64,000 bases of DNA from Ornithinibacillus caprae. GTDB lineage: Bacteria; Bacillota; Bacilli; Bacillales; Amphibacillaceae. Each line of letters begins with the position of its first letter. The stretch's first letter is position 1. Below the pieces are notes generated by a model. It was not told where the DNA came from. It saw only the letters and a list, made by a program, of their open reading frames with translations, and did no database searches. The DNA is taken from positions 54,149-118,148 of the forward strand of contig NZ_WOCA01000015.1 of assembly GCF_009728145.1 (NCBI RefSeq), read 5' to 3'. Below, one piece after another: positions 26,088-34,492 of the stretch. The translations under genes were made by a program, and so were the position numbers.

Positions 26088-27087
26088 TGATATCGTCTCC
26101 TCCACCACGCGCAATAACAATCTCACCAATATCTTCTAATCTTCTTATTATCGCAACGATTCGAGTTTGTGCTTCTTCAACATCCCTCAAGCGTACAGGT
26201 CCCATGTATTCCATCTCTTCTTTAAAGGTTTCAGCCATCCGTTGAGACATATTCTTAAATACAATATCTTTCACTTCATCACTTGATACTTTAAGCGCTA
26301 GTCGTAAATCGTCATTTTCAACTTCGCGAATAACACGCTGAATTGCACGATTATCCAGAATAACAATATCCTCGAATACAAACATCCGTTTTTTGATTTC
26401 ATCTGCTAGCTCTGGATCTTGAATTTCAAGAGCATCTAAAATCGTTCGTTCCGTACTTCGGTCAACACCATTTAACACCTCTACAACAGCTTGGATTCCA
26501 CCAGTTTGCGTATAGTCCTCTGATAACGATGATGATATTTTACGCTCTAACACTTCCTCCACTTGACTGATAATTTCTGGGGAAGTCGAATCCATCGTCG
26601 CAATTCGCTTTGCTACATCCGCCTGCATTTCTTGTGGTAATTCAGATAAGATTTGTCCAGCTTGGTCAGAATCCAAATACGATAACACAAGAGCGATGGT
26701 TTGTGGATGTTCACTTTGTATAAAGTTTAAAACCTGTTGAGCATCCGCTTTTCGAGCAAAGTCAAACGGTCGAACCTGTAAAGACGATGTTAACCTACTG
26801 ATAATATTAGATGCTTCGTTCTGACCAAAAGCTTTTTCCAATACCGTTTTAGCGTAACCGATTCCACCCTGAGAGATATAGTCTTGAGCTAGAGCAATTT
26901 GATGAAATTGCTCTAACACATCTTCCTTCAATTGACTTTCAACCTTTTTAACAGAAGAGATCTCCAAACTCAATTTTTCGATCTCTTCTTCTGTTAAATG
27001 TTTATATACTTCAGCTGATACATCTGGACCAAGGGAGATTAATAGAATCGCAGCTTTTTGTTTTCCGGTTAATTGTTGTCTTGCCAT
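26080..27087 (-). CDS. fliG: Flagellar motor switch protein FliG
   Basis: A 335-residue C-ring protein linking the MS-ring to FliM and to the stator. The N-terminal part is LTGKQKAAILLISLGPDVSAEVYKHL; the middle EHPQTIALVLSYLDSDQAG carries the EHPQ motif; the C-terminal torque helix is MFVFEDIVILDNRAIQRVIREV with conserved charged residues. ATG start. It lies between fliF and fliH in canonical order. Confidence 0.98.
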   Translation of the reverse strand: MARQQLTGKQKAAILLISLGPDVSAEVYKHLTEEEIEKLSLEISSVKKVESQLKEDVLEQFHQIALAQDYISQGGIGYAKTVLEKAFGQNEASNIISRLTSSLQVRPFDFARKADAQQVLNFIQSEHPQTIALVLSYLDSDQAGQILSELPQEMQADVAKRIATMDSTSPEIISQVEEVLERKISSSLSEDYTQTGGIQAVVEVLNGVDRSTERTILDALEIQDPELADEIKKRMFVFEDIVILDNRAIQRVIREVENDDLRLALKVSSDEVKDIVFKNMSQRMAETFKEEMEYMGPVRLRDVEEAQTRIVAIIRRLEDIGEIVIARGGGDDIIV

Positions 27088-27099
27088 TTATTAATCCTC

Positions 27100-28692
27100 C
27101 TACTCTTCCCCAATCCAACTTCTTAATAACTTTGCAAAGTCTTCTGGTTTGTCTTTTGCCATCTTCTCTAGTTGTTTTTTACGGATGACTGATTCAGATT
27201 CATCTTCGTTAATTTCAGGAACTTCAGCTTGTGTTCCAGCAGATACTTCCGTTTCGACTATTTCTTCTTCGGTACTGTTTCTGTTTCGGAGTAACATCAC
27301 TAGTAAAATGATTATAACTACTAACAATAAACCACCAACAACATACATCCAAACAGGAATAGCTGGTGTTGTACCACTAGGTACAGAGGTAGTTTCGCTA
27401 AATTCCTGGAAAACAATAGAGATCTTTTCATCTGTAGTAATGTTTCCATATTCCTTATCAATAGATGTGGTAATAATTGAATTCAAAATATCTCCAATCC
27501 CCTGCTCAACCACATTCATATCTTGTTGTGTTAAATATTCAATTTCATCGCCATCTCGTTGCCTTACATTATCAACTGCGACTTGGATTCCTAAATCACG
27601 AACTTTAAACGGACTTTCTACAATGTCTCTACGAATTCGGTTAAACTCATTGTTAATCGTTTCTTTTACAAGCTCATACTCTCCACCTTCACCATCTAAT
27701 TCAGCATAATTATCTATCGTATCATCATCACCTAAACCAGCAAGTCCTCCTACACCATCCAGGCCTGAGTATGTCTCATGAATGGATTCAATACTTACCG
27801 GAAGACCTTCCATGTTTTCTGGATCAATCGGTTCAACTAATTCTTCCACTCTATTTTCCTGTGTAAAGTCCACATCTGCTGTAACAGAAACGATTACATT
27901 ATCCATGCCAACCATAGTCCCAAGCATCTGTTGAACTCTTCTCTGAATATCTCTTTCAATGTCCTTCTTCACTGTCTGTTGGTAAGTGTACGTATCTTGT
28001 GTGCCAGATCCATCCTGTGTATTTTGATCAAAGTACTCAAAATATTGATTCATGATCACGATGTTCTCTGGTGTTAGATTAGGTACAGCTCTAGAAACTA
28101 AATGATAGAGTGAATTTATTTGATTTCCTTGGAATTGATAACCCGGTTGAGTACTCAACACAATAGATGCAGAAGCTGGTTGAAGAGACTCACTTGCAAA
28201 TACTGGATCCTTAGGCATATTAATCATGACTTGCGCATCTTGAATTCCATCTATTCCTTTGATTAAGTTACTTAACTCCGTTTGCATAGCATCGAGCTTC
28301 ATCATATCGAATTCGTTATCCGTAACACCCCAGGAGCTATTCTCGCTAAAAAATGAGTAGTCAATGTTTCCGCTGTTCGGTATACCTTGACCTGCTAAGT
28401 CAACTAGTAACGAATTAACCTGTTCTTCAGGTACTAAAACGGTTGTCCCTCCACTTTGTATTTCATAAGGAACACCTCTAGCATCCAACTCATTTTTTAT
28501 CTGACCGACTTCCTGCAAGGATAAATTATTGTATAAAGGAACATAATTAGAATTAGTCGCAAATAATGAAATAGCTGCAATAAGGGCAATTATAATTACG
28601 ATTGATCCTATAAAGATTCCTTTTTGACTTTTTGATCGTTTAGACCAAAAGGCATTTACTGATTCTCTGGTTTTCATTATTTTTTCCTTCAT
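27100..28692 (-). CDS. fliF: Flagellar MS-ring protein FliF
   Basis: A 530-residue membrane protein with two transmembrane helices (FIGSIVIIIALIAAISLFA near residue 30 and VWMYVVGGLLLVVIIILLVMLL near 450). Between them lie the ring-building motifs (YVPLYNNLSLQEVGQIKNEL, ASIVLSTQPG). The C-terminal tail KPEDFAKLLRSWIGEE binds FliG. ATG at 28692 with GGGGGAATAT upstream; five further codons upstream are open but out of ribosome-binding-site register. Confidence 0.97.
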   Translation of the reverse strand: MKEKIMKTRESVNAFWSKRSKSQKGIFIGSIVIIIALIAAISLFATNSNYVPLYNNLSLQEVGQIKNELDARGVPYEIQSGGTTVLVPEEQVNSLLVDLAGQGIPNSGNIDYSFFSENSSWGVTDNEFDMMKLDAMQTELSNLIKGIDGIQDAQVMINMPKDPVFASESLQPASASIVLSTQPGYQFQGNQINSLYHLVSRAVPNLTPENIVIMNQYFEYFDQNTQDGSGTQDTYTYQQTVKKDIERDIQRRVQQMLGTMVGMDNVIVSVTADVDFTQENRVEELVEPIDPENMEGLPVSIESIHETYSGLDGVGGLAGLGDDDTIDNYAELDGEGGEYELVKETINNEFNRIRRDIVESPFKVRDLGIQVAVDNVRQRDGDEIEYLTQQDMNVVEQGIGDILNSIITTSIDKEYGNITTDEKISIVFQEFSETTSVPSGTTPAIPVWMYVVGGLLLVVIIILLVMLLRNRNSTEEEIVETEVSAGTQAEVPEINEDESESVIRKKQLEKMAKDKPEDFAKLLRSWIGEE

Positions 28693-28785
28693 ATATTCCC
28701 CCGCCAAATATCAAACAAATAAAAAATTATATTTTTTGTTTAAACATTTCAAAATGTTGCCGATATAAAAATAAAAGAGAAAAAA

Positions 28786-29091
28786 TTATACTTGCATACG
28801 CATGATTTCGTTATATGCATCAATAACCTTCCGCTGTACTTGCACAGTGGTTTCTAGCGTAATACTTGCTTTTTGTGCAGTAATCATTACATCATGTAAA
28901 TCATCAATTTCTCCTCGCGCAAGTGCCTCTGTCTTTTTATCAGAAATCACTTGTGCATCATTAACCTCTTCAATCGCACTTTTTAATACATTAGCAAAGT
29001 TTTTTTGTGCTTCACCAGGTTTAACAGATGGTGAAGCTAGGTTAGGTTCTATAGCTAATGGTTTTTGCAAATTATTTACCGAAAGACTCAT
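28786..29091 (-). CDS. fliE: Flagellar hook-basal body complex protein FliE
   Basis: A 101-residue rod adaptor joining the MS-ring to the rod. The C-terminal half FANVLKSAIEEVNDAQVISDKKTEAL and DLHDVMITAQKASITLETTVQVQRKVIDAYNEIMRMQV is the conserved FliE domain. ATG at 29091 has GAGGGGAT at normal spacing; the GTG two codons before is too close to it. A 93-base gap separates it from fliF and contains an AT-rich inverted repeat and a possible internal promoter. Confidence 0.96.
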   Translation of the reverse strand: MSLSVNNLQKPLAIEPNLASPSVKPGEAQKNFANVLKSAIEEVNDAQVISDKKTEALARGEIDDLHDVMITAQKASITLETTVQVQRKVIDAYNEIMRMQV

Positions 29092-29109
29092 GTTCACAAA
29101 TCCCCTCTA

Positions 29110-29565
29110 TTATTTTCCTATTTCTAATGCTTTCATTAACATACCTTTACTAGCATTCAACGCTGTAACATTCGCCTCATACGATCTAGTTGCACTCATT
29201 AAATCTACCATTTCCTTTAACGGATCAACATTTGGCAGTTGAACATACCCTGCTTCATCCGCATCTGGATGGGATGGGTTATATTCCATCTTAAACGGCT
29301 CCTCATCCTCAACTATTCCTGTAACCTTAACACCATTTCCAGCGTTGGAGGAGTTATTTGCAGCCTTCGATAGAAACGATTTAAACGTATTATCAGAAGG
29401 TGCTAAGTTTACCATTTTTCTCCGATATGGCTCATACTCCCCATTTTCATTTACCGTTGCTCTCGTAGTGGTAGCATTAGAAATATTAGAAGAGATAACA
29501 TCCATGCGAAGTCTTTGCGCTGTTAATGCACTAGAACTGGAATTCATGGAATTAAAAATCGACAT
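29110..29565 (-). CDS. flgC: Flagellar basal-body rod protein FlgC
   Basis: A 151-residue proximal rod protein. N-terminal MNSSSSALTAQRLRMDVISSNISNATTTRA and C-terminal YVQLPNVDPLKEMVDLMSATRSYEANVTALNASKGMLMKALEIGK are the conserved D0 heptad regions. Second gene of the fla/che operon, two bases after flgB. ATG start with GGAGGAAGA upstream. Confidence 0.98.
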   Translation of the reverse strand: MSIFNSMNSSSSALTAQRLRMDVISSNISNATTTRATVNENGEYEPYRRKMVNLAPSDNTFKSFLSKAANNSSNAGNGVKVTGIVEDEEPFKMEYNPSHPDADEAGYVQLPNVDPLKEMVDLMSATRSYEANVTALNASKGMLMKALEIGK

Positions 29566-29567
29566 AA

Positions 29568-29963
29568 TTATCTTCCTCCTCTAATTACGGTTTGCAAGCT
29601 ACCAAATTTGCCATTAATGCGATCTACTAAAGCTTGATAATAGATTTGGTTTTTTGCTAACTCAGACATCTCTTTATCAACATCGACATTGTTTCCATTA
29701 TGGTTATAATTCGTATTATTATTTGTCACAACTTTAAATGAAGAATGCGGATTATCACCAAACGGCATATGTTTTTCGTTTGTCTGTTTAGCTGATATAT
29801 TAGAGGATAAAGCATCATTTAATACATTTTTAAAAACAACATCTTGAGTTTTGTAATTAGGCGTATCAACATTCGCTAAATTAGTAGAAATTGTTTGGTT
29901 TTTCGCAGATGCATAATCAAGTGATTTTTCTAATGATTGGATCGTACCACCAAAAATATTCAT
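29568..29963 (-). CDS. flgB: Flagellar basal-body rod protein FlgB
   Basis: A 131-residue proximal rod protein and first gene of the fla/che operon. The motif LDYASAKNQTISTNLANVDTPNYKTQDVVFKNVL and the C-terminal VDKEMSELAKNQIYYQALVDRINGKFGSLQTVI are typical. ATG with GGAAGGGTGAGAAA upstream. The 436-base gap to codY before it holds the operon promoter region. Confidence 0.98.
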   Translation of the reverse strand: MNIFGGTIQSLEKSLDYASAKNQTISTNLANVDTPNYKTQDVVFKNVLNDALSSNISAKQTNEKHMPFGDNPHSSFKVVTNNNTNYNHNGNNVDVDKEMSELAKNQIYYQALVDRINGKFGSLQTVIRGGR

Positions 29964-30000
29964 TTTCTCACCCTTCCGTTTACAAAAAGATCATCTGTAA

Positions 30001-30015
30001 AAGTTTTTGAAAATA
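30001..30015 (-). promoter_or_regulatory. Candidate CodY-binding box in the fla/che leader
   Basis: The 15-mer AAGTTTTTGAAAATA (plus strand) matches the CodY consensus AATTTTCWGAAAATT at 12 of 15 positions. It lies between the proposed fla/che promoter and flgB, about 40 bases before the flgB start, where bound CodY could block transcription. CodY is known to repress the fla/che promoter in B. subtilis, and codY itself is the neighbouring gene. Three mismatches in AT-rich DNA can arise by chance, so this is only a candidate. Confidence 0.4.
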
Positions 30016-30055
30016 TTTTTACAAGAACCGACACAAACTGTTAATTCCCTACGAA

Positions 30056-30089
30056 TATTGTAATTTATTTACCGGTTAAAGTCTATCAA
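30056..30089 (-). promoter_or_regulatory. Probable SigA promoter of the fla/che operon
   Basis: Two overlapping readings on the minus strand are possible: TTGATA (30084-30089) 16 bases from TAAATT (30062-30067), or TAGACT 17 bases from TACAAT (30056-30061). Each matches one hexamer well and the other moderately. Either gives a leader of about 85-95 nt before flgB. This is the position of the vegetative fla/che promoter in B. subtilis. Confidence 0.45.
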
Positions 30090-30252
30090 ATTTCGACATA
30101 TTTCTTCTGCATGGGGGTAAAATAGTTATAATTTACTAGGATGAACTAACTAACATGCTTTTAGATCACTACTATTAGTAGTAGATAGTAAATACGCTCC
30201 TTATTCGATCCTATAACCTTCCATCCCAAATGATATGATTAGAACCATGACA

Positions 30253-30316
30253 TTTACCAAGTCCATAAACCAAATGCCTTGCCTTTATGGTAAATGCCTG
30301 AGTTACACTTATGCAG
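30253..30316 (+). repeat. Small interspersed repeat, copy A (codY-flgB gap)
   Basis: Begins TTTACCAAGTC (30253-30263), has 20 extra bases, then a 33-base core (30284-30316) starting TTTATGG and ending CACTTATGCAG. Copy B at 53894-53937 has the same 11-base start directly joined to a core identical at 28 of 33 positions. Within copy A, CATTTACCA (30251-30259) and TGGTAAATG form a perfect 9-bp inverted repeat, and CCATAAA/TTTATGG a competing 7-bp one. No terminal repeats or target duplication were noticed. The function is unknown. Confidence 0.6.
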
Positions 30317-30339
30317 ATAGGAAAGTTCATGCTCTACCA

Positions 30340-30370
30340 AAAAAGAAGTTAGCAGAATTAATCTGCTAAC
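30340..30370 (-). terminator. Intrinsic terminator of codY
   Basis: On the minus strand a perfect 8-bp stem GTTAGCAG/CTGCTAAC (30348-30355 with 30363-30370) with a 7-base loop is followed by TTCTTTTTT. It begins 30 bases after the codY stop codon. It separates the xerC-hslV-hslU-codY operon from fla/che. Confidence 0.85.
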
Positions 30371-30399
30371 TACTTTTTACTTATTTTTTATCACGTATA

Positions 30400-31179
30400 T
30401 TATCTTGAACGTAATTTTTCTAGTTCTACCAAGAATTTATCATTAAGAACTTTAATATATGTCCCTTTCATACCAAGTGAACGAGATTCAATTACACCCG
30501 CACTTTCTAATTTTCTAAGTGCATTTACAATTACAGAACGAGTAATTCCCACACGATCCGCTATTTTACTTGCTACTAATAGTCCTTCATGACCATTTAA
30601 TTCTTCAAAAATATGATCGATTGCTTCCAGCTCACTATACGATAGAGAGCTAATAGCCATTTGTACAACAGCTTTACTTCTAGCTTCCAACTCAATTTCT
30701 TCCGTTTTTTCATGCAGAATTTCCATACCAACTACTGTTGCACCATACTCTGCAAGTAAAAGGTCATCATCATTGAAGCTTTCTGTTAATCTTCCTATAA
30801 TTAGAGTTCCTAATCTTTCCCCTCCTCCAATAATAGGGACAATCGTTGTTAAACCATTTTTAAATAGGTCACGGTTCTCAACTGGGAATACAGTATAAGG
30901 ACTGTCAATATCTAGGTTAGCGGTTGTTTCGTGAATGTGAAATAACCCTTCTGTATACTCTTCAGGGAATTGACGTTCTTCAAGCATACCTTTCATACGC
31001 TCGTTCTCAATTTCTTGATTAATAGCGAAACCTAACAATTTCCCTCTTCTGCTTAAAATGAATACATTCCCTTTAATCACATCTGTTAATGATGCAGCCA
31101 TGTCATTAAAGTTTACTGATTTTCCTGTCGCCTTTTGCAACATTGCATTAATTCTTCTTGCTCGATTTAAAAGTTCCAT
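30400..31179 (-). CDS. codY: Global transcriptional regulator CodY
   Basis: A 259-residue repressor sensing GTP and branched-chain amino acids. The GAF ligand domain covers about residues 1-155 (start [28 protein letters not shown]), and the winged helix-turn-helix is at about 200-235 ([31 protein letters not shown]), the near-invariant CodY recognition helix. Last gene of the xerC-hslV-hslU-codY operon. ATG has GGAGGATTATT before it. It probably acts on the adjacent fla/che promoter (known in B. subtilis, inferred here). Confidence 0.98.
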   Translation of the reverse strand: MELLNRARRINAMLQKATGKSVNFNDMAASLTDVIKGNVFILSRRGKLLGFAINQEIENERMKGMLEERQFPEEYTEGLFHIHETTANLDIDSPYTVFPVENRDLFKNGLTTIVPIIGGGERLGTLIIGRLTESFNDDDLLLAEYGATVVGMEILHEKTEEIELEARSKAVVQMAISSLSYSELEAIDHIFEELNGHEGLLVASKIADRVGITRSVIVNALRKLESAGVIESRSLGMKGTYIKVLNDKFLVELEKLRSR

Positions 31180-31219
31180 AATAATCCTCCATTTAAACTA
31201 AATTATTGGTTTTTGTTTT

Positions 31220-32614
31220 TTATAGAATAAACTGACTTAAGTCTTTGTTTTTAACAATTGAACTTAATTTTTCATCAACATAATCAGGAGTAATTTCAAT
31301 TTTCTCCATATTAATATCGGGTGCTTCAAAAGATAAATCTTCTAATAGTTTTTCTAGGATCGTATGTAATCTTCTAGCTCCAATATTATCGGTATCTTGA
31401 TTAACTTGATAAGCGATTTCCGCTAATCTATTAACAGCTTTGTCTGTAAATACAACATTTATACCTTCTGTTTTTAATAAAGCTTGGTATTGTTTTAATA
31501 ATGCATTGGAAGGTTCATTTAAAATACGTTTAAAATCTTCCACAGACAGTTTTTCTAACTCAACTCGAATAGGAAATCTTCCTTGTAATTCTGGAATAAG
31601 ATCGGAAGGTTTAGCCATGTGAAAAGCACCAGCCGCAATAAATAACATATGGTCTGTTTTAACTGGTCCATGCTTGGTAACAACAGTAGAACCTTCTACA
31701 ATCGGTAAAATATCCCGCTGAACACCTTCTCTTGATACATTCGGTGAATTGTCTTGTTTGCCAGCAACCTTATCAATTTCGTCAATAAATATGATACCAG
31801 ATTGCTCGGCTCGATCGATTGCCTCTTGTGCCACTTCTTCCATATCAACCATTTTTTGAGCCTCTTGCTGAGTCAATACTTCTCGTGCCTCTGACACTGG
31901 GAGCTTACGCTTCTTTTTCTTCTTCGGCATAAACTGTCCGAATGCATCCTGCATATTCATTCCCATTTGCTCCATACCTGACCCCTGTAACATATCAAAC
32001 ATAGATGGTGGCATTTCCTCTATTTCAACGGTCACTGTATGGTCCTCTAATTCACCTAGAGCTAATTGATGCTCAATTCGTTGACGTTTATTTCTGACTT
32101 CATCATTTTTTTCTGTCTCATGTTCATCATCATTTGCATTTCCTTGACCAGAAAAAAGCATTTCAAAAGGATTGGTCATAGTTGACTGTTTTTTAGCCTG
32201 TGGTACTAAAAGTTTAACAAGCTGTTTATTTGCTTCAACTCTTGCCTTTTCCTTTACCTGGCTCATTTTTTCTTCTTTAACCATCCGCATGGACATTTCT
32301 ACTAAGTCACGAACCATCGATTCAACATCTCGCCCTACATAACCAACCTCAGTAAACTTCGTTGCCTCCACTTTTACAAACGGAGCACCGACTAGTCTAG
32401 CTAGCCTTCTTGCAATTTCCGTTTTCCCAACACCCGTCGGACCAATCATTAATATGTTTTTAGGAACGATCTCATCCTTTATCTTTTCTTCTAATTGAGT
32501 ACGTCGATATCTGTTTCTAAGTGCTACAGCTACTGATTTTTTAGCGTTCTGCTGCCCAATAATATATTGGTCCAATTGGTTCACAATTTGCCTTGGAGTA
32601 AAATTAATCCCCAT
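31220..32614 (-). CDS. hslU: ATP-dependent protease ATPase subunit HslU (ClpY)
   Basis: A 464-residue AAA+ unfoldase for HslV. The N-terminal [33 protein letters not shown] is typical; Walker A is [19 protein letters not shown] (about residue 60), Walker B is [13 protein letters not shown], and the pore motif [14 protein letters not shown] is present. The I-domain (about 110-240) is present. Follows hslV by 18 bases. Confidence 0.98.
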   Translation of the reverse strand: MGINFTPRQIVNQLDQYIIGQQNAKKSVAVALRNRYRRTQLEEKIKDEIVPKNILMIGPTGVGKTEIARRLARLVGAPFVKVEATKFTEVGYVGRDVESMVRDLVEMSMRMVKEEKMSQVKEKARVEANKQLVKLLVPQAKKQSTMTNPFEMLFSGQGNANDDEHETEKNDEVRNKRQRIEHQLALGELEDHTVTVEIEEMPPSMFDMLQGSGMEQMGMNMQDAFGQFMPKKKKKRKLPVSEAREVLTQQEAQKMVDMEEVAQEAIDRAEQSGIIFIDEIDKVAGKQDNSPNVSREGVQRDILPIVEGSTVVTKHGPVKTDHMLFIAAGAFHMAKPSDLIPELQGRFPIRVELEKLSVEDFKRILNEPSNALLKQYQALLKTEGINVVFTDKAVNRLAEIAYQVNQDTDNIGARRLHTILEKLLEDLSFEAPDINMEKIEITPDYVDEKLSSIVKNKDLSQFIL

Positions 32615-32632
32615 GATTACATGGCCTCCTCA

Positions 32633-33178
32633 TTAGTCAAGTACTTCCAAAGTGATGTGATTGTTTGTATACACACAAATTTCGCCCGCAATTTTCATTG
32701 CAGCTTCTGCGATTTCCTTTGCAGATAATTGTTCTGAGTAGTTAACAAGTGCTCTTCCAGCACTTAATGCATAATTACCGCCAGAGCCAATGGCTAGTAT
32801 TCCATCATCAGGCTCAATTACTTCACCAGTACCTGATACGAGTAGCATACTATCCTTGTTCATAACTATTAACATTGCCTCTAATTTACGTAGCACTTTA
32901 TCACTACGCCATTCCTTAGCTAGTTCAACTGCAGCTCTTGTTAAATTTCCATTATAAGCTTCAAGCTTACCTTCAAATTTTTCAAATAAAGTGAAGGCAT
33001 CTGCTACAGAGCCAGCAAACCCCGCTAACACCTTCCCATTATACAACCTGCGAACTTTTTTCGCTTTATGCTTCATTACCACTGCATTTCCTAGGGTTAC
33101 TTGACCGTCCCCACTCATTGCACATTGACCTTTATGCATAACTGCAAAAATAGTAGTAGCATGCATCTCATGCGTCAA
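32633..33178 (-). CDS. hslV: ATP-dependent protease peptidase subunit HslV (ClpQ)
   Basis: A 181-residue N-terminal-nucleophile peptidase. The active N-terminus is in [25 protein letters not shown], and downstream [15 protein letters not shown] forms the substrate chamber. TTG at 33178 is preferred: GAGG lies eight bases upstream and it gives a short propeptide and the exact length of B. subtilis ClpQ. An ATG four codons later has no good ribosome binding site. Works with HslU, encoded next. Confidence 0.94.
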   Translation of the reverse strand: MTHEMHATTIFAVMHKGQCAMSGDGQVTLGNAVVMKHKAKKVRRLYNGKVLAGFAGSVADAFTLFEKFEGKLEAYNGNLTRAAVELAKEWRSDKVLRKLEAMLIVMNKDSMLLVSGTGEVIEPDDGILAIGSGGNYALSAGRALVNYSEQLSAKEIAEAAMKIAGEICVYTNNHITLEVLD

Positions 33179-33202
33179 TCTAATCACCTCATTGCCTTCT
33201 TA

Positions 33203-34111
33203 TTATTCTCTAGCTCTCGGGTGGCTGTTCAAATAAATGTTTCGCAGATGATCCTTAGTTACGTGTGTATAAACTTGTGTTGATGACAGATTTTCATGTC
33301 CTAATAGTTCTTGAACGGTTCGCAAATCTGCACCTTCGTTTAACATATGTGTAGCGAAAGTATGCCTTAATTTGTGTGGATGCACATGTACAGTTAGTGC
33401 CGCTTTTTCTACCATTTTTTTCAATATTAAACGAATTCCTCGATCTGTTAATGGGTTGCCACGCGAATTAAGAAAAATATAATCGGAATTTGCTTTTGCT
33501 TTGTTTAAGAGCTTTTGTCTGCCATCTTGTATGTACGTTTGTAATGCCTTTTCTGCAAAGCTTCCAAATGGTATATATCTTTCTTTTCTTCCCTTTCCAG
33601 AAACAAGAATTGTCCCAATGGAAAAATCAATATTGATTAAGGTTAATTGCTGACATTCACTCACCCTTATTCCTGTTGCATAGAGCGTTTCAAGTAAAGC
33701 TTGATCTCTTTGTCCTAGTGGATCCGTTTCATCGCTAACATCAAATAACTTTTCAATCTCTTCCTTATATAAAAAACCAGGTATTGGCTTCGTTGTCTTT
33801 GGCAAACTTACATTGATAAACGGATTGGTTGTAACGATAGAATCTCTTTCCATAAACCGATAAAAACTGCGTAAGCTTGATATTTTTCTTGAAACACTTC
33901 TTCTTGATAATTGTTGATTATATAAACTGGTTAAGTACACACGGACAATTCGTTGATCAATATTGCTAAGATCATGAATACCTTCTTGCTGTAAAAATAA
34001 AAAAAACGTTTCTATATCTTCTCGATAGTATTTTATCGTATATGGTGAAGCGTTCTTTTCTATTTGTAAGTATTCCATAAAGTCCTTACTGTAATCAGAA
34101 AAACTAGCCAA
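33203..34111 (-). CDS. xerC: Tyrosine recombinase XerC (CodV)
   Basis: A 302-residue site-specific recombinase resolving chromosome dimers at dif with XerD. The N-terminal SAM-like domain is DFMEYLQIEKNASPYTIKYYREDIE. Catalytic residues are seen as Arg in ETLYATGIRVSEC, Lys in SGKGRKERYIPFG, HxxR in HPHKLRHTFATHML, and Tyr in SSTQVYTHVTKDHL. The start is TTG with GAGGTGGGAAC upstream. First gene of the codY operon, as in B. subtilis codV-codW-codX-codY. Confidence 0.96.
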   Translation of the reverse strand: MASFSDYSKDFMEYLQIEKNASPYTIKYYREDIETFFLFLQQEGIHDLSNIDQRIVRVYLTSLYNQQLSRRSVSRKISSLRSFYRFMERDSIVTTNPFINVSLPKTTKPIPGFLYKEEIEKLFDVSDETDPLGQRDQALLETLYATGIRVSECQQLTLINIDFSIGTILVSGKGRKERYIPFGSFAEKALQTYIQDGRQKLLNKAKANSDYIFLNSRGNPLTDRGIRLILKKMVEKAALTVHVHPHKLRHTFATHMLNEGADLRTVQELLGHENLSSTQVYTHVTKDHLRNIYLNSHPRARE

Positions 34112-34457
34112 GTTCCCACCTCATTGAACAGCGAATATTAGCATAACATTAATTATATACAAACGCAATGAACTTAACAAAATTGTAACAAAATTCTGAA
34201 TTGGATTCAAGACTTTTGAAATGGATCAAAATATAATATTGTGTAAGTGGTATTCATAGAGGAATACTGTCAAGTAATTCATCTTACCAAGACGTAATTA
34301 TATCTGTTTATAAATGAATAGTCAACAATTAGCAAAATATATTCATTATAAAATATTGTATACCCTTTAAAATATTTAGATATACATTTTTATCGAAATT
34401 TTTATTCCTAATTTAGTTTCTTCCCTATTAAGCTATAAGTAAAACACGCTAAACATA
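34112..34457 (-). other. Non-coding topA-xerC gap
   Basis: About 350 very AT-rich bases. The only clear elements are the topA terminator at its left edge and the xerC promoter at 34152-34180. Short open frames here cross the topA end and lack ribosome binding sites. I see no structured RNA with confidence. Confidence 0.7.
34152..34180 (-). promoter_or_regulatory. SigA promoter of xerC-hslVU-codY
   Basis: On the minus strand TTGTTA (34175-34180), 17 bases, then perfect TATAAT (34152-34157), about 34 bases before the xerC TTG start. This would drive the whole four-gene operon ending at the codY terminator. Confidence 0.7.
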
Positions 34458-34488
34458 ATAAAACCCGCCTGTCACCCAGACGAGTTTT
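34458..34488 (-). terminator. Intrinsic terminator of topA
   Basis: On the minus strand AAAACTCGTCTG pairs over 12 positions (two G-U pairs) with CAGGCGGGTTTT, with a 5-base loop GGTGA, immediately after the topA stop codon. The 3' arm ends in TTTTATT. It separates topA from xerC. Confidence 0.85.
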
Positions 34489-34492
34489 AGAA

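Larger units (their letters stand above)
29964..30399 (-). other. 436-bp codY-flgB intergenic region
   Basis: No coding sequence is supported. From codY towards flgB it holds the codY terminator (30340-30370), one copy of a small interspersed repeat (30253-30316), a short hairpin ACTACT/AGTAGT near 30169-30183, one or two SigA-like promoters near 30056-30089 and a candidate CodY box at 30001-30015. This is the control region of the fla/che operon. I did not find a convincing SigD promoter (TAAA, 15 bases, GCCGATAT) in it. Confidence 0.8.

Noticed and set aside
27149..27709. Plus-strand open frame of 186 codons inside fliF
   Set aside because: Antisense to a well-supported fliF; serine-rich composition is what the reverse of acidic codons gives; no Shine-Dalgarno.
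29964..30399. SigD-type promoter upstream of flgB
   Set aside because: No convincing TAAA-15-GCCGATAT arrangement was found in either strand of the gap.
33203..34111. xerC as phage or integron integrase marking a mobile element
   Set aside because: It is in the conserved codV-codW-codX-codY operon and has chromosomal XerC features; no att sites or phage genes nearby.
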